Positions 25,348-36,884 of a stretch of DNA of 64,000 nucleotides are shown one piece after another. This DNA comes from Arsenicicoccus sp. oral taxon 190 (GTDB lineage Bacteria > Actinomycetota > Actinomycetes > Actinomycetales > Dermatophilaceae): contig NZ_CP012070.1 of assembly GCF_001189535.1 (NCBI RefSeq), positions 3,348,001 to 3,412,000 on the forward strand, written 5' to 3'. Numbering within the stretch: the stretch's first letter is position 1; each line of letters begins with the position of its first letter. The notes under the pieces were generated by a model, which had not been told where the DNA came from, ran no database searches, and saw only the letters and a program-made list of their open reading frames with translations. The position numbers and the translations under genes are program-made.

Positions 25348-26622
25348 GTGCCCGACCAGCACACGACCGACGCCGGCGACCTCGGGGTCGCCTACCTCGT
25401 CAGCCAGTACCCCGCGCTGTCCCACGCGTTCATCGAGCGCGAGGTGCACGCCCTGCGCGGCCACGGCGCCCGGGTCGACACCTTCACCCTCAACCCCTGC
25501 CCGCCAGAGCAGCTCGTCTCGGCCACGATGCGCGAGGACGCCCGGCAGACCTACGTGGTCAAGGACAAGCGCCGCGCGGCCCTGGCCAACCTCGCGCTGC
25601 TGCGCAGCCAGCCCGACGTGTGGCTGCGCGGCGTGCGCCGGGCCCTGCGGACCGGCGAGCTGGCGCCCCGGCCGCGGCTCTGGCAGCTGTTCTACCTCGC
25701 CGAGGCGGTGACGCTGCACCGCGAGATGCGACGCCGGGGGCTGCGGCACGTCCACGTCCACTTCGCCAACGCCGCCGCCGACGTCGCCCGGCTCACCGTC
25801 GCCCTCGCCCGGGACCTCGGCGAGGACTGGTCGTGGAGCTTCAGCATGCACGGACCCACGGAGTTCGAGTCCGTCGAGCGCTTCGACCTGCCGGCCAAGG
25901 TGCGCTCCGCCGACGGCGTGGCCTGCATCTCCGACTTCTGCCGCAGCCAGCTCATGCGGATGGTCGACCCGGCGGTCTGGCCTCGCCTCGACGTCGTCCG
26001 CATGACCGTGGACCCGCAGGACTATCCCCCACCGGCCCAGCCCCGCGCCCGCACCGCGTCAGACCCCCTGCGGGTGCTGTATGTCGGCCGCCTCGTCCCG
26101 GAGAAGGGCGGCCCGGTGCTGCTGGACGCCGTGACACGCCTGCGCGAGGAGGGGGTCCCCCTCCGCGTCCGCATGGTCGGCGCCGGCCCGCTGCACGAGT
26201 CGCTGGCCCGGACGATCAGCGAGCGCGGGCTCGGTGACGTCGTGGAGCTCGTCGGACCCCTCGGCCAGGAGCAGCTCCCCGACGAGTACCGCCAGGCCGA
26301 CGTCTTCTGCCTGCCGAGCTTCCAGGAGGGCCTGCCGGTCGTCCTCATGGAGGCCATGTCCACCGAGCTGCCCGTCGTCACCACCCGCATCGCCGGCATC
26401 ACCGAGCTGGTCGTGGACGGCGAGAACGGCCACGTCATCCCCGCCGGTCGCGCCGACCTGCTCGCCCAGGCGCTCAGCGAGGTCGCCTGCCGGCCCGAGC
26501 TCAGCGCGGCGCAGGGCGCGGCAGGCCGCGCGGCGGTCCTGCGAGAGTTCACGCCCAGCACCGCGGCGCCGGGCATGATCGCCTTCCTGCGCCGGGTGAC
26601 GGAGGGGCGCGCCCGGTCCTGA
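25348..26622 (+). CDS. glycosyltransferase family 4
   Basis: This GT-B transferase has 424 residues. The N-terminal acceptor domain starts VAYLVSQYPALSHAFIEREV, a pattern of colanic-acid/exopolysaccharide transferases (WcaL/AmsK-like). The C-terminal donor domain has VLYVGRLVPEKGGPVLLDA, PLGQEQLPDEYRQADVFCLPSFQEGLPVVLMEAM (E-x7-E) and TELPVVTTRIAGITELVVDGENGHVIP. It probably adds a late sugar to the repeat unit. GTG 25348 follows AAGGAG. It is the last gene of the locus and ends before a very strong hairpin shared with atpD. Confidence 0.87.
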   Translation: MPDQHTTDAGDLGVAYLVSQYPALSHAFIEREVHALRGHGARVDTFTLNPCPPEQLVSATMREDARQTYVVKDKRRAALANLALLRSQPDVWLRGVRRALRTGELAPRPRLWQLFYLAEAVTLHREMRRRGLRHVHVHFANAAADVARLTVALARDLGEDWSWSFSMHGPTEFESVERFDLPAKVRSADGVACISDFCRSQLMRMVDPAVWPRLDVVRMTVDPQDYPPPAQPRARTASDPLRVLYVGRLVPEKGGPVLLDAVTRLREEGVPLRVRMVGAGPLHESLARTISERGLGDVVELVGPLGQEQLPDEYRQADVFCLPSFQEGLPVVLMEAMSTELPVVTTRIAGITELVVDGENGHVIPAGRADLLAQALSEVACRPELSAAQGAAGRAAVLREFTPSTAAPGMIAFLRRVTEGRARS

Positions 26623-26652
26623 CGGGGCTGCGGGCGGGCGGACGGCATACGG

Positions 26653-26711
26653 CCCGGCACGACGACGGCGGGCCATCTCCCCCAAGGGAGATGGCCCGCC
26701 GTGGTGCCGGG
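26653..26711. terminator. strong bidirectional hairpin between GT4 and atpD
   Basis: A perfect 17-bp stem (26665-26681 with 26686-26702) closes on CCAA; an outer 8-bp stem (26653-26660 with 26704-26711) extends it. It sits between two convergent genes and probably ends transcription from both sides. It marks the right border of the polysaccharide insert. Confidence 0.85.
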
Positions 26712-26717
26712 TGAGGG

Positions 26718-28178
<1,461 letters not shown>

Positions 28179-28208
28179 GGCTGTCTCTACCTTCTTGTGT
28201 TGGGCGGC

Positions 28209-29135
28209 TTACTGGGCGTCCGCGAGGGCGTTGGCGCCGCCCACGATTTCACTGATCTCTTGGGTGATCTCGGCCTGACGGGCCTGGTTGGCCAGACGCG
28301 TGTAGGTCTTGATGAGCTCCTCGGCGTTGTCCGTCGCCGACTTCATCGCCCGCTGGCGCGAGGCCAGCTCCGAGGCGGCCGCGCCGAGGAGGCACGTGAA
28401 GATCCGGGAGATGACGTACCTGGGCAGCAGAGCGTCCAGCACGGTCTCGGCGTCCGGCTCGAAGCTGAACTGCGGCTGCAGGCCCTCGCGGTCCGGCTCC
28501 TCGAGGTAGCCCTCGTCCACCTCGACGCGCTCCCCCTTCTCCACGACCTCCAGCGGCAGGAGCCGCAGGGCCCGGGGCTGCTGGGTGACCATCGTGCGGA
28601 AGCGGGTGTAGACGATGTGGATCTCGTCGACGCCCTCGCCGCTCTCGTCGAGGAAGTCCGCGATCAGCCGCTCCCCGATCTCCCGGGCGTGCTCGTAGCG
28701 CGGCGCGTCGGTGAAGCCCTCCCAGGCCTCGGCGTAGCCCCGGTCACGGAACTTGAACCACGCGACGGCCTTGCGACCCACGAGGTAGGGCACGACCTCC
28801 TTGCCCTCGCCGCGCAGCCGCTCCATCAGCTCGTTGGCCGTCTTCAGCGCGGACGCCGAGTAGGCCCCGGCGAGACCACGGTCGCTGGTGATGATGAGCA
28901 CGCCCGCCCGGTGACCGCCCTCGCGGTTGGTCGTGAGCGGGTGCTCCTCACCGGCGAACGACGCCGCCGCCGACACCGCACGCGTCAGCGCGTGCGTGTA
29001 GGGAGCCGAGCTCATGACCGCCTCGCGGGCCTTGACCACGCGGGAGGCGGCGATGAGCTCCATCGCCTTGGTGATCTTCTTGGTCGCGCTGACGGACCGG
29101 ATGCGCTGGCGGTAGACCCGCATCTGCCCACCCAT
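28209..29135 (-). CDS. atpG: ATP synthase gamma subunit (AtpG)
   Basis: Gamma is the rotating central shaft of F1. The 308 residues begin MGGQMRVYRQRIRSVSATKKITKAMELIAASRVVKA, the conserved N-terminal helix, contain ITSDRGLAGAYSASALK, and end with the conserved C-terminal helix ELASRQRAMKSATDNAEELI. Gene order A-G-D is standard; atpD follows after 30 bases. A long hairpin lies just upstream, in the 109-base gap to atpA. Confidence 0.97.
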   Translation of the reverse strand: MGGQMRVYRQRIRSVSATKKITKAMELIAASRVVKAREAVMSSAPYTHALTRAVSAAASFAGEEHPLTTNREGGHRAGVLIITSDRGLAGAYSASALKTANELMERLRGEGKEVVPYLVGRKAVAWFKFRDRGYAEAWEGFTDAPRYEHAREIGERLIADFLDESGEGVDEIHIVYTRFRTMVTQQPRALRLLPLEVVEKGERVEVDEGYLEEPDREGLQPQFSFEPDAETVLDALLPRYVISRIFTCLLGAAASELASRQRAMKSATDNAEELIKTYTRLANQARQAEITQEISEIVGGANALADAQ

Positions 29136-29189
29136 GTAGTTGCCGCCTCTCTGCTGTGTCTGGTGTCCGGTATGCCGCTGCTGGCGGCG

Positions 29190-29232
29190 CCGGTGCCGGG
29201 GTCCACCCCGCGGGGGTCTCCCCCGGCACCGG
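29190..29232 (-). promoter_or_regulatory. hairpin in the atpA-atpG gap
   Basis: A perfect 12-bp stem (29190-29201 with 29221-29232) encloses a small CCCCG/CGGGG dyad. It lies within an operon where unequal subunit amounts are needed (three alpha to one gamma), so it may protect the atpA 3' end or attenuate downstream transcription. This is an inference. Confidence 0.55.
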
Positions 29233-29244
29233 TCGCGCGTCAGG

Positions 29245-30879
<1,635 letters not shown>

Positions 30880-30945
30880 TGTCTGTCTCTCTCCTCGTGA
30901 CGGTCGCGGGGACCGACGGTTGTGTCTGGTGGGCGTCGGACCCGC

Positions 30946-31758
30946 TCAGGCGCCGAAGTGGCGGCGGGCTGCGTCGAGCTTGGTGACGATGGTGCCGTCG
31001 ACGACCTCGTCGCCGACCTGCACCCGGATGCCCCCGATGACCTGGGGGTCGAGCACGACCTTGAGGAGCACCGGTCGGCCGTAGGTCCGCCCGAGGGCGG
31101 CTGCCAGCCGGTCGTGCTGCTCGGCGGTCAGCGGCGAGGCGACCGTCACGACGGCGCTCAGCTGCTCGCGACGAGCAGCCGCGACGGAGAGGTACTCCTC
31201 GATCGTGCTCGTGAACGTGCGTCCCCGGCCCGCGGCCGCGGCCTGGCGGGCGAGGCGCACGGTCTCGGGGTGGGCCTTGCCCTGCAGGAGCCGCTCGACG
31301 ACCTCCACCTTGCGGTCCACCGGGAGCTGACGGTCGGCGAGGGCCTCGCGCAGCTCGGGGGTGCCGGAGACGGTGCGCTCGAAGCGGAACAGCTGCTCCT
31401 CGACGTCGTCCGCCCGACCTGCGGCGTCCGCCATCGCGACCTGGGTCTCGACGGCGAGGCGCTCCACGGCGTCGGCCAGGTCTCGCTCGGCCGACCAACG
31501 CTGCGCGACGACGGCCTCCAGGACGTCGAGCGTGCCCTGCTGCACCTTGCCCTGGAGCAGGCGGCGGGCCAGCCCGCGCTTGCTCTCGGCGTCACGGGTG
31601 GGGTCGGCGAGCGCGCGACGCAGGGTTGCGGACCCGTCGATCACGCCGGCCACCGCGAAGAGGTCCTCGGACACCGCGGACCAGTCGGCCCCGGAGTCCA
31701 GGACGCCCTGCAGCGCCTTGCGGCTCGCGACGAGGGCTCCACGCGACGCGCCCTGCAT
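30946..31758 (-). CDS. atpH: ATP synthase delta subunit (AtpH)
   Basis: Delta is part of the peripheral stalk joining F1 to Fo. The 270-residue protein starts MQGASRGALVASRKALQGVLDSG; the C-terminal third has the OSCP/delta signature TVASPLTAEQHDRLAAALGRTYGRPVLLKVVLDPQVIGGIRVQVGDEVVDGT. It is longer than the ~180-residue proteobacterial form, as usual in high-GC Gram-positives. The frame stays open upstream through atpF, but the start is fixed by TGATG: the ATG shares one base with the atpF stop. Confidence 0.95.
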   Translation of the reverse strand: MQGASRGALVASRKALQGVLDSGADWSAVSEDLFAVAGVIDGSATLRRALADPTRDAESKRGLARRLLQGKVQQGTLDVLEAVVAQRWSAERDLADAVERLAVETQVAMADAAGRADDVEEQLFRFERTVSGTPELREALADRQLPVDRKVEVVERLLQGKAHPETVRLARQAAAAGRGRTFTSTIEEYLSVAAARREQLSAVVTVASPLTAEQHDRLAAALGRTYGRPVLLKVVLDPQVIGGIRVQVGDEVVDGTIVTKLDAARRHFGA

Positions 31759-32372
31759 CAGAAGGCCCCGTCCGTGGAACCGCCGCGGGTGGCTCCCTGG
31801 CCGACGACCTCGGGGCGGACCTCGCCGGCCTCCAGCTCCGCGAGGAAGCGGTCGACGATGCCCTTCTGGCGGGTCTCCTCGTGCAGCGACTCGCCGACGA
31901 TGCGGCTCGCCAGGTCGGTCGAGATGCGACCCACCTCCGAGCGCAGCGACACGACGGCCTGCTGACGCTCGGCCTCGATCTGCTTGTGCGCCGACTCGGT
32001 GATGCGGTTGGCCTCGGCCTGCGCCTGGCCACGCATCTCCGCGACGATCGCCGCGCCCTGCTCCTTGGCCTCCTCGCGGATGCGAGCGGCCTCGTCGCGA
32101 GCCTCGGCGAGCTGCGCCTTGTACTCCGCCAGGGCCGCCTCGGCCTCGCGCTGCGCGGCCTCGGCCTTGTCCATCCCGCCCTCGATCGCGGCGGTGCGCT
32201 CGGCATACGCCTTCTCCAGCGCGGGCACGACCTTCTTGGCGACGACGACCCACAGGATCACGAACACCACGAGGGTGAAGATGAGCTCGGGGATGTGCGG
32301 GATCAGGGGCATCTGGTGCCCGCCCTCGGCGGCAGGCACCGCCGAGATCAGCGACGTGGCAGTTAGCTGCAC
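31758..32372 (-). CDS. atpF: ATP synthase Fo b subunit (AtpF)
   Basis: The b subunit forms the peripheral stalk. One N-terminal membrane helix (PELIFTLVVFVILWVVVAKKVVP, near 28-50) is followed by a long charged coiled coil rich in Ala/Glu/Gln (AEAAQREAEAALAEYKAQLAEARDEAARIREEAKEQG) reaching past residue 160. The 204 residues match actinobacterial AtpF. It overlaps atpH by one base and follows atpE after 51 bases. Confidence 0.96.
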   Translation of the reverse strand: MQLTATSLISAVPAAEGGHQMPLIPHIPELIFTLVVFVILWVVVAKKVVPALEKAYAERTAAIEGGMDKAEAAQREAEAALAEYKAQLAEARDEAARIREEAKEQGAAIVAEMRGQAQAEANRITESAHKQIEAERQQAVVSLRSEVGRISTDLASRIVGESLHEETRQKGIVDRFLAELEAGEVRPEVVGQGATRGGSTDGAF

Positions 32373-32423
32373 GTTCTTCTCCTACCTAGACGACGGACTT
32401 CGGGCGATCGACGCGCGAGGTCG

Positions 32424-32648
32424 TCAGTTGTTGATGAAGAAGAGAACGAAGCCCAGGATGGCGAGGGCCTCGGCGACCGCGAAGCCGAAGATGGCCTGCG
32501 GACGGAGGAGGCCTGCGGCCTCGGGCTGACGGGCGATGCCGTTGAGCAGAGCGGCGAAGATGAGACCGATGGCGATGGCCGGGCCCAGCGTCGCGAGGCC
32601 GTAGCCGACGAGGGACATCGAGCCGCTGATCTCCAGGAAGTGCTGCAT
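32424..32648 (-). CDS. atpE: ATP synthase Fo c subunit (AtpE)
   Basis: The c subunit forms the proton-driven rotor ring. The 74 residues make two membrane helices with the polar loop IARQPEA between them. The ion-binding carboxylate is the Glu in FAVAEALAILGFVLFF, in the second helix. No Na+-type ligand set is evident, so protons are the probable ion. It is the third of the Fo genes, in order B-E-F. Confidence 0.98.
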   Translation of the reverse strand: MQHFLEISGSMSLVGYGLATLGPAIAIGLIFAALLNGIARQPEAAGLLRPQAIFGFAVAEALAILGFVLFFINN

Positions 32649-32746
32649 CTCTAGTGATTCTCTCTCTGTGGGTGACCCGGGTGGCTGCCCGCCCGGGAGA
32701 CTGTGGGGTGTATTCGGTTGTGGCGAAACGGTGTTGGGCTGGTGGA

Positions 32747-33547
32747 TCAGTGCTCGTCAGCGACCGCGCCACCGAAGTAGGAGGCGGCGAGCATGACGAA
32801 GACGTAGGCCTGGATGGCCTGGATCAGCAGCTCGAGCAGCTGCATCAGGAAGCCCATGACGAAGGAGCCGGCACCGGCCACCATGAGCCCGGGGCTGCCG
32901 GACATCAGCAGGTAGGCGCCACCGAGGATGAAGACCCCCATGAGCATGTGACCCGCGAACATGTTGCCGAAGAGTCGCAGCGTCAGCGTCAGGGGCCGGA
33001 TCGCGAAGAAGCTCGCGAACTCCAGGATGAAGATGATCGGCGCGAGGAAGATCGGCACCCCCGCCGGCACGAGCTGTTTGAAGTAGCCGCCCACGCCGTG
33101 CTTCTTGATGCCGGCGTAGTGGTAGCCGATGTAGACGATGGCGACCAGCGGGATGACCATGCCGATGCGCGACATCGTCGGGAAGTTGGTGAACGGCATC
33201 GAGCCGAACCAGTTGTTGAGCAGCAGGAAGATGAACAGCGCGAACAGCAGCGGGGTGAACCGCTTGAAGTCGTGCGAGCCGATCATGTCCCGGGCGACGC
33301 CGTTGCGCACGAAGTCGTAGATGTTCTCGAGGAACCACTGCCGCTTGGTCGGGACGACCGAGACGCGCTTGGTGGCCCACAGCAGCCAGCCCACGAGCAG
33401 GACCAGCGACAGCAGCGCCAGCAGCATGGGGCGGGTGAACCAGTCACCGATCAGGGGGACGTAGAAGTCGTCCGGGGAAGGCGGGGTGAATCCCTCGCCG
33501 CCTGACGCCGGGGGGCTGCTCAGGGCAGGCCACACGGTGACGGTCAC
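32747..33547 (-). CDS. atpB: ATP synthase Fo a subunit (AtpB)
   Basis: The a subunit holds the two proton half-channels. The 266 residues have five to six membrane helices; the key Arg lies in RPLTLTLRLFGNMFAGHMLMG, and LELLIQAIQAYVFVMLAASYFGGA is the final helix pair. GTG 33547 follows GAGGAG by five bases and starts TVTVWPALSS, so I reject the upstream ATG at 33664. The gene lies between the small AtpZ-like ORF and atpE. Confidence 0.96.
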   Translation of the reverse strand: MTVTVWPALSSPPASGGEGFTPPSPDDFYVPLIGDWFTRPMLLALLSLVLLVGWLLWATKRVSVVPTKRQWFLENIYDFVRNGVARDMIGSHDFKRFTPLLFALFIFLLLNNWFGSMPFTNFPTMSRIGMVIPLVAIVYIGYHYAGIKKHGVGGYFKQLVPAGVPIFLAPIIFILEFASFFAIRPLTLTLRLFGNMFAGHMLMGVFILGGAYLLMSGSPGLMVAGAGSFVMGFLMQLLELLIQAIQAYVFVMLAASYFGGAVADEH

Positions 33548-33632
33548 GGTGTCTCCTCGTTGAAGGTGTTCGGTGTGGTGCGGACGGAGGGCCCGGGGGC
33601 GGTCGTCGGCCTGGTCGGTCTCGTCATCGCAG

Positions 33633-33863
33633 TCAGGCCCTACCGTACCGGACCCAGACGACATACAGAGAAAGCACGAAGCCCACGATGATGCCCACCG
33701 GGACGCAGAATCCGGTCCCCCACCACCGGTCGAGCGCGTAGCCGATGAGGCCGAACGCCACGGGCCCGGAGATCAGGTAGGACGTGATGTCGGTCGCGTG
33801 GGAGTGGGCGGCGGCGTCGGCGCTGCGCGGGCCCTCGCCGTCACGGTCGCGGGTGGCGCTCAT
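33633..33863 (-). CDS. AtpZ/AtpI-like small membrane protein
   Basis: The 76-residue protein has a hydrophilic charged N-terminus and two membrane helices: ISGPVAFGLIGYALDRWWGTGFCVPVGIIVGFVLSLYVVWVRY. The GYALDRWWGTG turn is typical of the AtpZ/AtpI-type assembly helpers or Mg/Ca transporters encoded ahead of atp operons. Its ATG overlaps the stop of the next upstream gene (AtpI-like) by four bases, so they are coupled. Specific role here is inferred from position. Confidence 0.8.
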   Translation of the reverse strand: MSATRDRDGEGPRSADAAAHSHATDITSYLISGPVAFGLIGYALDRWWGTGFCVPVGIIVGFVLSLYVVWVRYGRA

Positions 33864-34384
33864 CGCCGCACCCCCTCCCCGAGGCCGGGGTAGATCTCGT
33901 GCCGGGCGCGCAGGAAGGCGACGGTGTGGCACAGCTGCCACACCAGGACTCCCGCGACCGCGCCGCCGGCGAAGGCCATCGGCTCGACGAGGCCGGTCTG
34001 GCGCAGCAGCACGTAGACGAGGAAGAGCAGACCGAGCTGGGTGGCGTAGACGACGAAGGCGCCGGGCAGCACCACCGCGGCGGGACCACGGGTGAGGGCG
34101 TCGACCGCCAGGATGCCGAGGGAGAAGAAGACGGTGGTGGTGAGGACGCCGACCGACGCGCCGGCCGCGCCGCGCCAGCCGCGCCACAGGGCACCGACCG
34201 CGCCGGCCACCGGCAGCGCCAGCAGCGACCCGGCGACGGCGACGCGCAGCGTCGCGGACGTCACGTCCGGGCTGGGGTTGCGCCGTGCGGGCAAGAGGCT
34301 GTCCTCGAGGTCGGGGGCAGTGCCGGGATGCGGTGGGAAGGCGGCGGGAGACTGCGTCGTCGCGGGCCTCACCGAGCCTGTCAT
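33860..34384 (-). CDS. atpI: ATP synthase protein I-like (AtpI)
   Basis: The 174-residue protein has a ~45-residue hydrophilic start and four membrane segments (VAVAGSLLALPVAGAVGAL, GVLTTTVFFSLGILAVDAL, AAVVLPGAFVVYATQLGLLFLVYVLL and PMAFAGGAVAGVLVWQLCHTVAFL), the AtpI layout of actinobacteria. AtpI helps c-ring assembly in some bacteria. The frame is open further upstream into wecA, but ATG 34384 sits 17 bases after the wecA stop. It heads the ATP synthase genes proper. Confidence 0.82.
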   Translation of the reverse strand: MTGSVRPATTQSPAAFPPHPGTAPDLEDSLLPARRNPSPDVTSATLRVAVAGSLLALPVAGAVGALWRGWRGAAGASVGVLTTTVFFSLGILAVDALTRGPAAVVLPGAFVVYATQLGLLFLVYVLLRQTGLVEPMAFAGGAVAGVLVWQLCHTVAFLRARHEIYPGLGEGVRR

Positions 34385-34401
34385 CGTGCTTGTGAACGCT
34401 A

Positions 34402-35538
34402 TCACAAGGTCTGTCGGTCCAGCGAGCCACGACGACCGAAGGTGAGATAGCTCGCCACCATCACGGCGGCCGCGACCGTCACCACCGGCACCCAGCCGTC
34501 GAACATGGCGATCGCGAGCACCCCCACGGACACGATCGCCGCCCAGAGGTAGAGCAGCAGCACCGCGTGCGGGTGCCGGTGGCCGGCACGCAGCATGCGG
34601 TGGTGCAGGTGGTGGGCGTCCGGGTGCCAGGGCTGGATGCCGGCGCGGGTCCGGCGCACCACCGCGAGCACGACGTCCAGCAGGGGCAGCGACAGGATGG
34701 CCAGCGGCAGCACCAGCGGCATCCACGCGAGCACCTCGCCCGAGCGACCGGCGCCGGTCCCGACCTGGGTGGGGTCCAGCGAGGTCATCGAGATCGTGGC
34801 GGCGGCCAGCAGCAGCCCCAGCAACAGGGCGCCGCTGTCCCCCATGAAGAGCCGGGCCGGGTGGAAGTTGTGGGGCAGGAAGCCCGCACAGCAGCCGGCG
34901 AGGGCCGCCGAGATCAGCGTCGCGGAGGAGAAGACGTTGGGCGGGTTGTAGGACATCGACACGAGGTAGCTGTAGACGAAGAAGGTCAGCGCCGCGATGC
35001 CGACGATCCCCGCGGCGAGGCCGTCCAGCCCGTCGACGAAGTTGACCGCGTTGGTCGTGACCACGACCACGACGATGGTCAGCGCGATCATCACCGCCAG
35101 CGGGAACACCGTCTGGCCGAAGATTGGCACCGACAGCAGCTGCAGCCCCTGGAAGGCCATGATCCCCGCCGCGAGCACCTGCCCCGCGAGCTTGGTGAGC
35201 CAGTCGAGCTCGCGGATGTCGTCGACCGCGCCCACCAGGCAGACCAGCACCGCCCCGATCACCACGCCGCTCAGCCGGCCGTCGCTGAAGACGCTGTCGG
35301 CCGCCGGGCGCCCCTCGACATAACCGCCGAGGAAGGGCAGCCGGGAGGCCAGCAGCACCGCGCCGAGGAAGCCCAGCAGGATGGCGACCCCGCCGAGGCG
35401 CGGGATCGGCACCACGTGCACGTCACGGTCGCGCACGGCCGTGACGGCCCCGGCGCGGACGGCGAGCCAGCGCACGAGCGGCGTCGTCAGGAAGGTGATC
35501 GCCGCGGCGACCACCATGACGAAGAGGTACTCACGCAC
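34402..35538 (-). CDS. wecA: undecaprenyl-phosphate GlcNAc-1-phosphate transferase (WecA/TagO type)
   Basis: The enzyme attaches GlcNAc-1-P (or a similar sugar phosphate) to undecaprenyl phosphate at the membrane, starting wall teichoic-type polymers, arabinogalactan-like linkers or exopolysaccharides. The 378-residue protein has about 11 membrane segments and all family motifs: VGAVDDIRELDWLTKL (DD), NAVNFVDGLDGLAAG, FMGDSGALLLG and HPDAHHLHHRML (HxHH). It lies 17 bases upstream of atpI, a common actinobacterial order. It could start the repeat unit made by the locus at 16-26.6 kb, which has no initiating transferase of its own. Confidence 0.93.
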   Translation of the reverse strand: MREYLFVMVVAAAITFLTTPLVRWLAVRAGAVTAVRDRDVHVVPIPRLGGVAILLGFLGAVLLASRLPFLGGYVEGRPAADSVFSDGRLSGVVIGAVLVCLVGAVDDIRELDWLTKLAGQVLAAGIMAFQGLQLLSVPIFGQTVFPLAVMIALTIVVVVVTTNAVNFVDGLDGLAAGIVGIAALTFFVYSYLVSMSYNPPNVFSSATLISAALAGCCAGFLPHNFHPARLFMGDSGALLLGLLLAAATISMTSLDPTQVGTGAGRSGEVLAWMPLVLPLAILSLPLLDVVLAVVRRTRAGIQPWHPDAHHLHHRMLRAGHRHPHAVLLLYLWAAIVSVGVLAIAMFDGWVPVVTVAAAVMVASYLTFGRRGSLDRQTL

Positions 35539-35559
35539 GCCGGCCCGCCCCCGTCAGCC

Positions 35560-36837
35560 TCAGCGCGGGTAGGCCGGGAAGCGCGTCACGAGCTCCTCGA
35601 CGGTCCCCCGCACCTCCTTGGCCACCGCGTGGTCGGGGTCGCCGTCGGTCTGGGTCACGGCGCGGTGGATCAGGTCGGCGATGACGTCCATCTCCGGCAG
35701 CCCCATGCCCTGCGTCGTGACCGACGGGGTCCCCACCCGGATCCCGGAGGCGATGTTGGCCTTCTGCGGGTCGAAGGGGATGGCGTTCTTGTTGAGCACG
35801 ATCCCGGCCGCGTCGCAGCGCCGCTCGGCGTCGGCGCCGGTGACGCCCACGCCCTGCAGGTCGAGCAGCGCGAGGTGGGTGTCGGTGCCCCCCGTCGTGG
35901 GACGGATGCCACGCTCGGCGAGGCCCGCCGCGAGCCGCTGGGCGTTGGCGATGACGTCCTTGGCGTAGGCCTGGTAGTCGGCCTGCAGGCACTCCTTGAA
36001 GTTGACCGCCTTGGCGGCGATCGTGTGCATCTGCGGGCCGCCCTGCATGAGCGGGAAGACGGCCTTGTCGAGCTTGGCGGCGTGCTCCTCCTTGCAGACC
36101 AGCGCGCCCGAGCGCGGGCCCCGCAGCACCTTGTGGGTCGTGAAGGTGACGACGTCGGCATACGGCACCGGCGAGGGGATCGCCTTGCCGGCCACGAGAC
36201 CGATGAAGTGCGCGGCGTCGACCCAGAAGATCGCGCCGACCTCGTCCGCGATGTCGCGGAAGGCCTGGAAGTCGATGAGCCGCGGGATCGCCGACCCCCC
36301 GGCGAGGATGACCTTGGGCCGGTGCTGGCGCGCGAGGTCGCGCACCTGGTCGTAGTCGATGTCCTCGGTGTCCTTGTCGACGCCGTAGTGGGCGATGTCG
36401 AACCACTTGCCGGAGAAGGAGACCTTGGCGCCGTGGGTCAGGTGCCCGCCGTGCGGCAACGACATGGCCAGCAGCTTGTCGCCGGGCTGGCAGAACGCGC
36501 CGTAGACGGCCTGGTTGGCGCTGGCACCCGAGTGCGGCTGGACGTTGGCGTGCTCGGCCCCGAAGAGCTCCTTGGCCCGGTCGATCGCGATCTGCTCGGC
36601 CTTGTCGACCTCGGAGCAGCCGCCGTAGTAGCGCCGGCCGGGGTAGCCCTCGGCGTACTTGTTGGACAGGGTCGACCCGAGCGCGGTCAGGACCGCGGGG
36701 CTCGAGAGGTTCTCGCTGGCGATGAGCTGCAGACCGCCGCGGATGCGCTGCAGCTCGGACTGCAGGACGTCGGCGATCTCGGGGTCGAGGGCCGCGAGGG
36801 CCTCATGGTCGGAGCCGTAGAAGGGGGTGTCGGACAT
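35560..36837 (-). CDS. glyA: serine hydroxymethyltransferase
   Basis: GlyA interconverts serine and glycine with tetrahydrofolate, supplying one-carbon units. The 425 residues are of normal length. Visible motifs are LIASENLSSPAVLTALGS, EGYPGRRYYGGC, NVQPHSGASANQAVY, WVDAAHFIGLVAG and the PLP-lysine site TFTTHKVLRGPRSG near 230. ATG 36837 follows AGGAG. It is on the same strand as tsaC-type gene upstream (47-base gap) and wecA downstream (21-base gap), suggesting one transcription unit leading to the atp genes. Confidence 0.97.
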   Translation of the reverse strand: MSDTPFYGSDHEALAALDPEIADVLQSELQRIRGGLQLIASENLSSPAVLTALGSTLSNKYAEGYPGRRYYGGCSEVDKAEQIAIDRAKELFGAEHANVQPHSGASANQAVYGAFCQPGDKLLAMSLPHGGHLTHGAKVSFSGKWFDIAHYGVDKDTEDIDYDQVRDLARQHRPKVILAGGSAIPRLIDFQAFRDIADEVGAIFWVDAAHFIGLVAGKAIPSPVPYADVVTFTTHKVLRGPRSGALVCKEEHAAKLDKAVFPLMQGGPQMHTIAAKAVNFKECLQADYQAYAKDVIANAQRLAAGLAERGIRPTTGGTDTHLALLDLQGVGVTGADAERRCDAAGIVLNKNAIPFDPQKANIASGIRVGTPSVTTQGMGLPEMDVIADLIHRAVTQTDGDPDHAVAKEVRGTVEELVTRFPAYPR

Positions 36838-36884
36838 GCAGGTGCTCCTGGGGTGAGGTGTCGGGACCGGGCCAGAGCCTCAGC

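Noticed and set aside
15718..26711. Transposon or integrative element as vehicle of the polysaccharide insert
   Set aside because: No transposase, integrase, terminal inverted repeats or target duplication was found at either edge.
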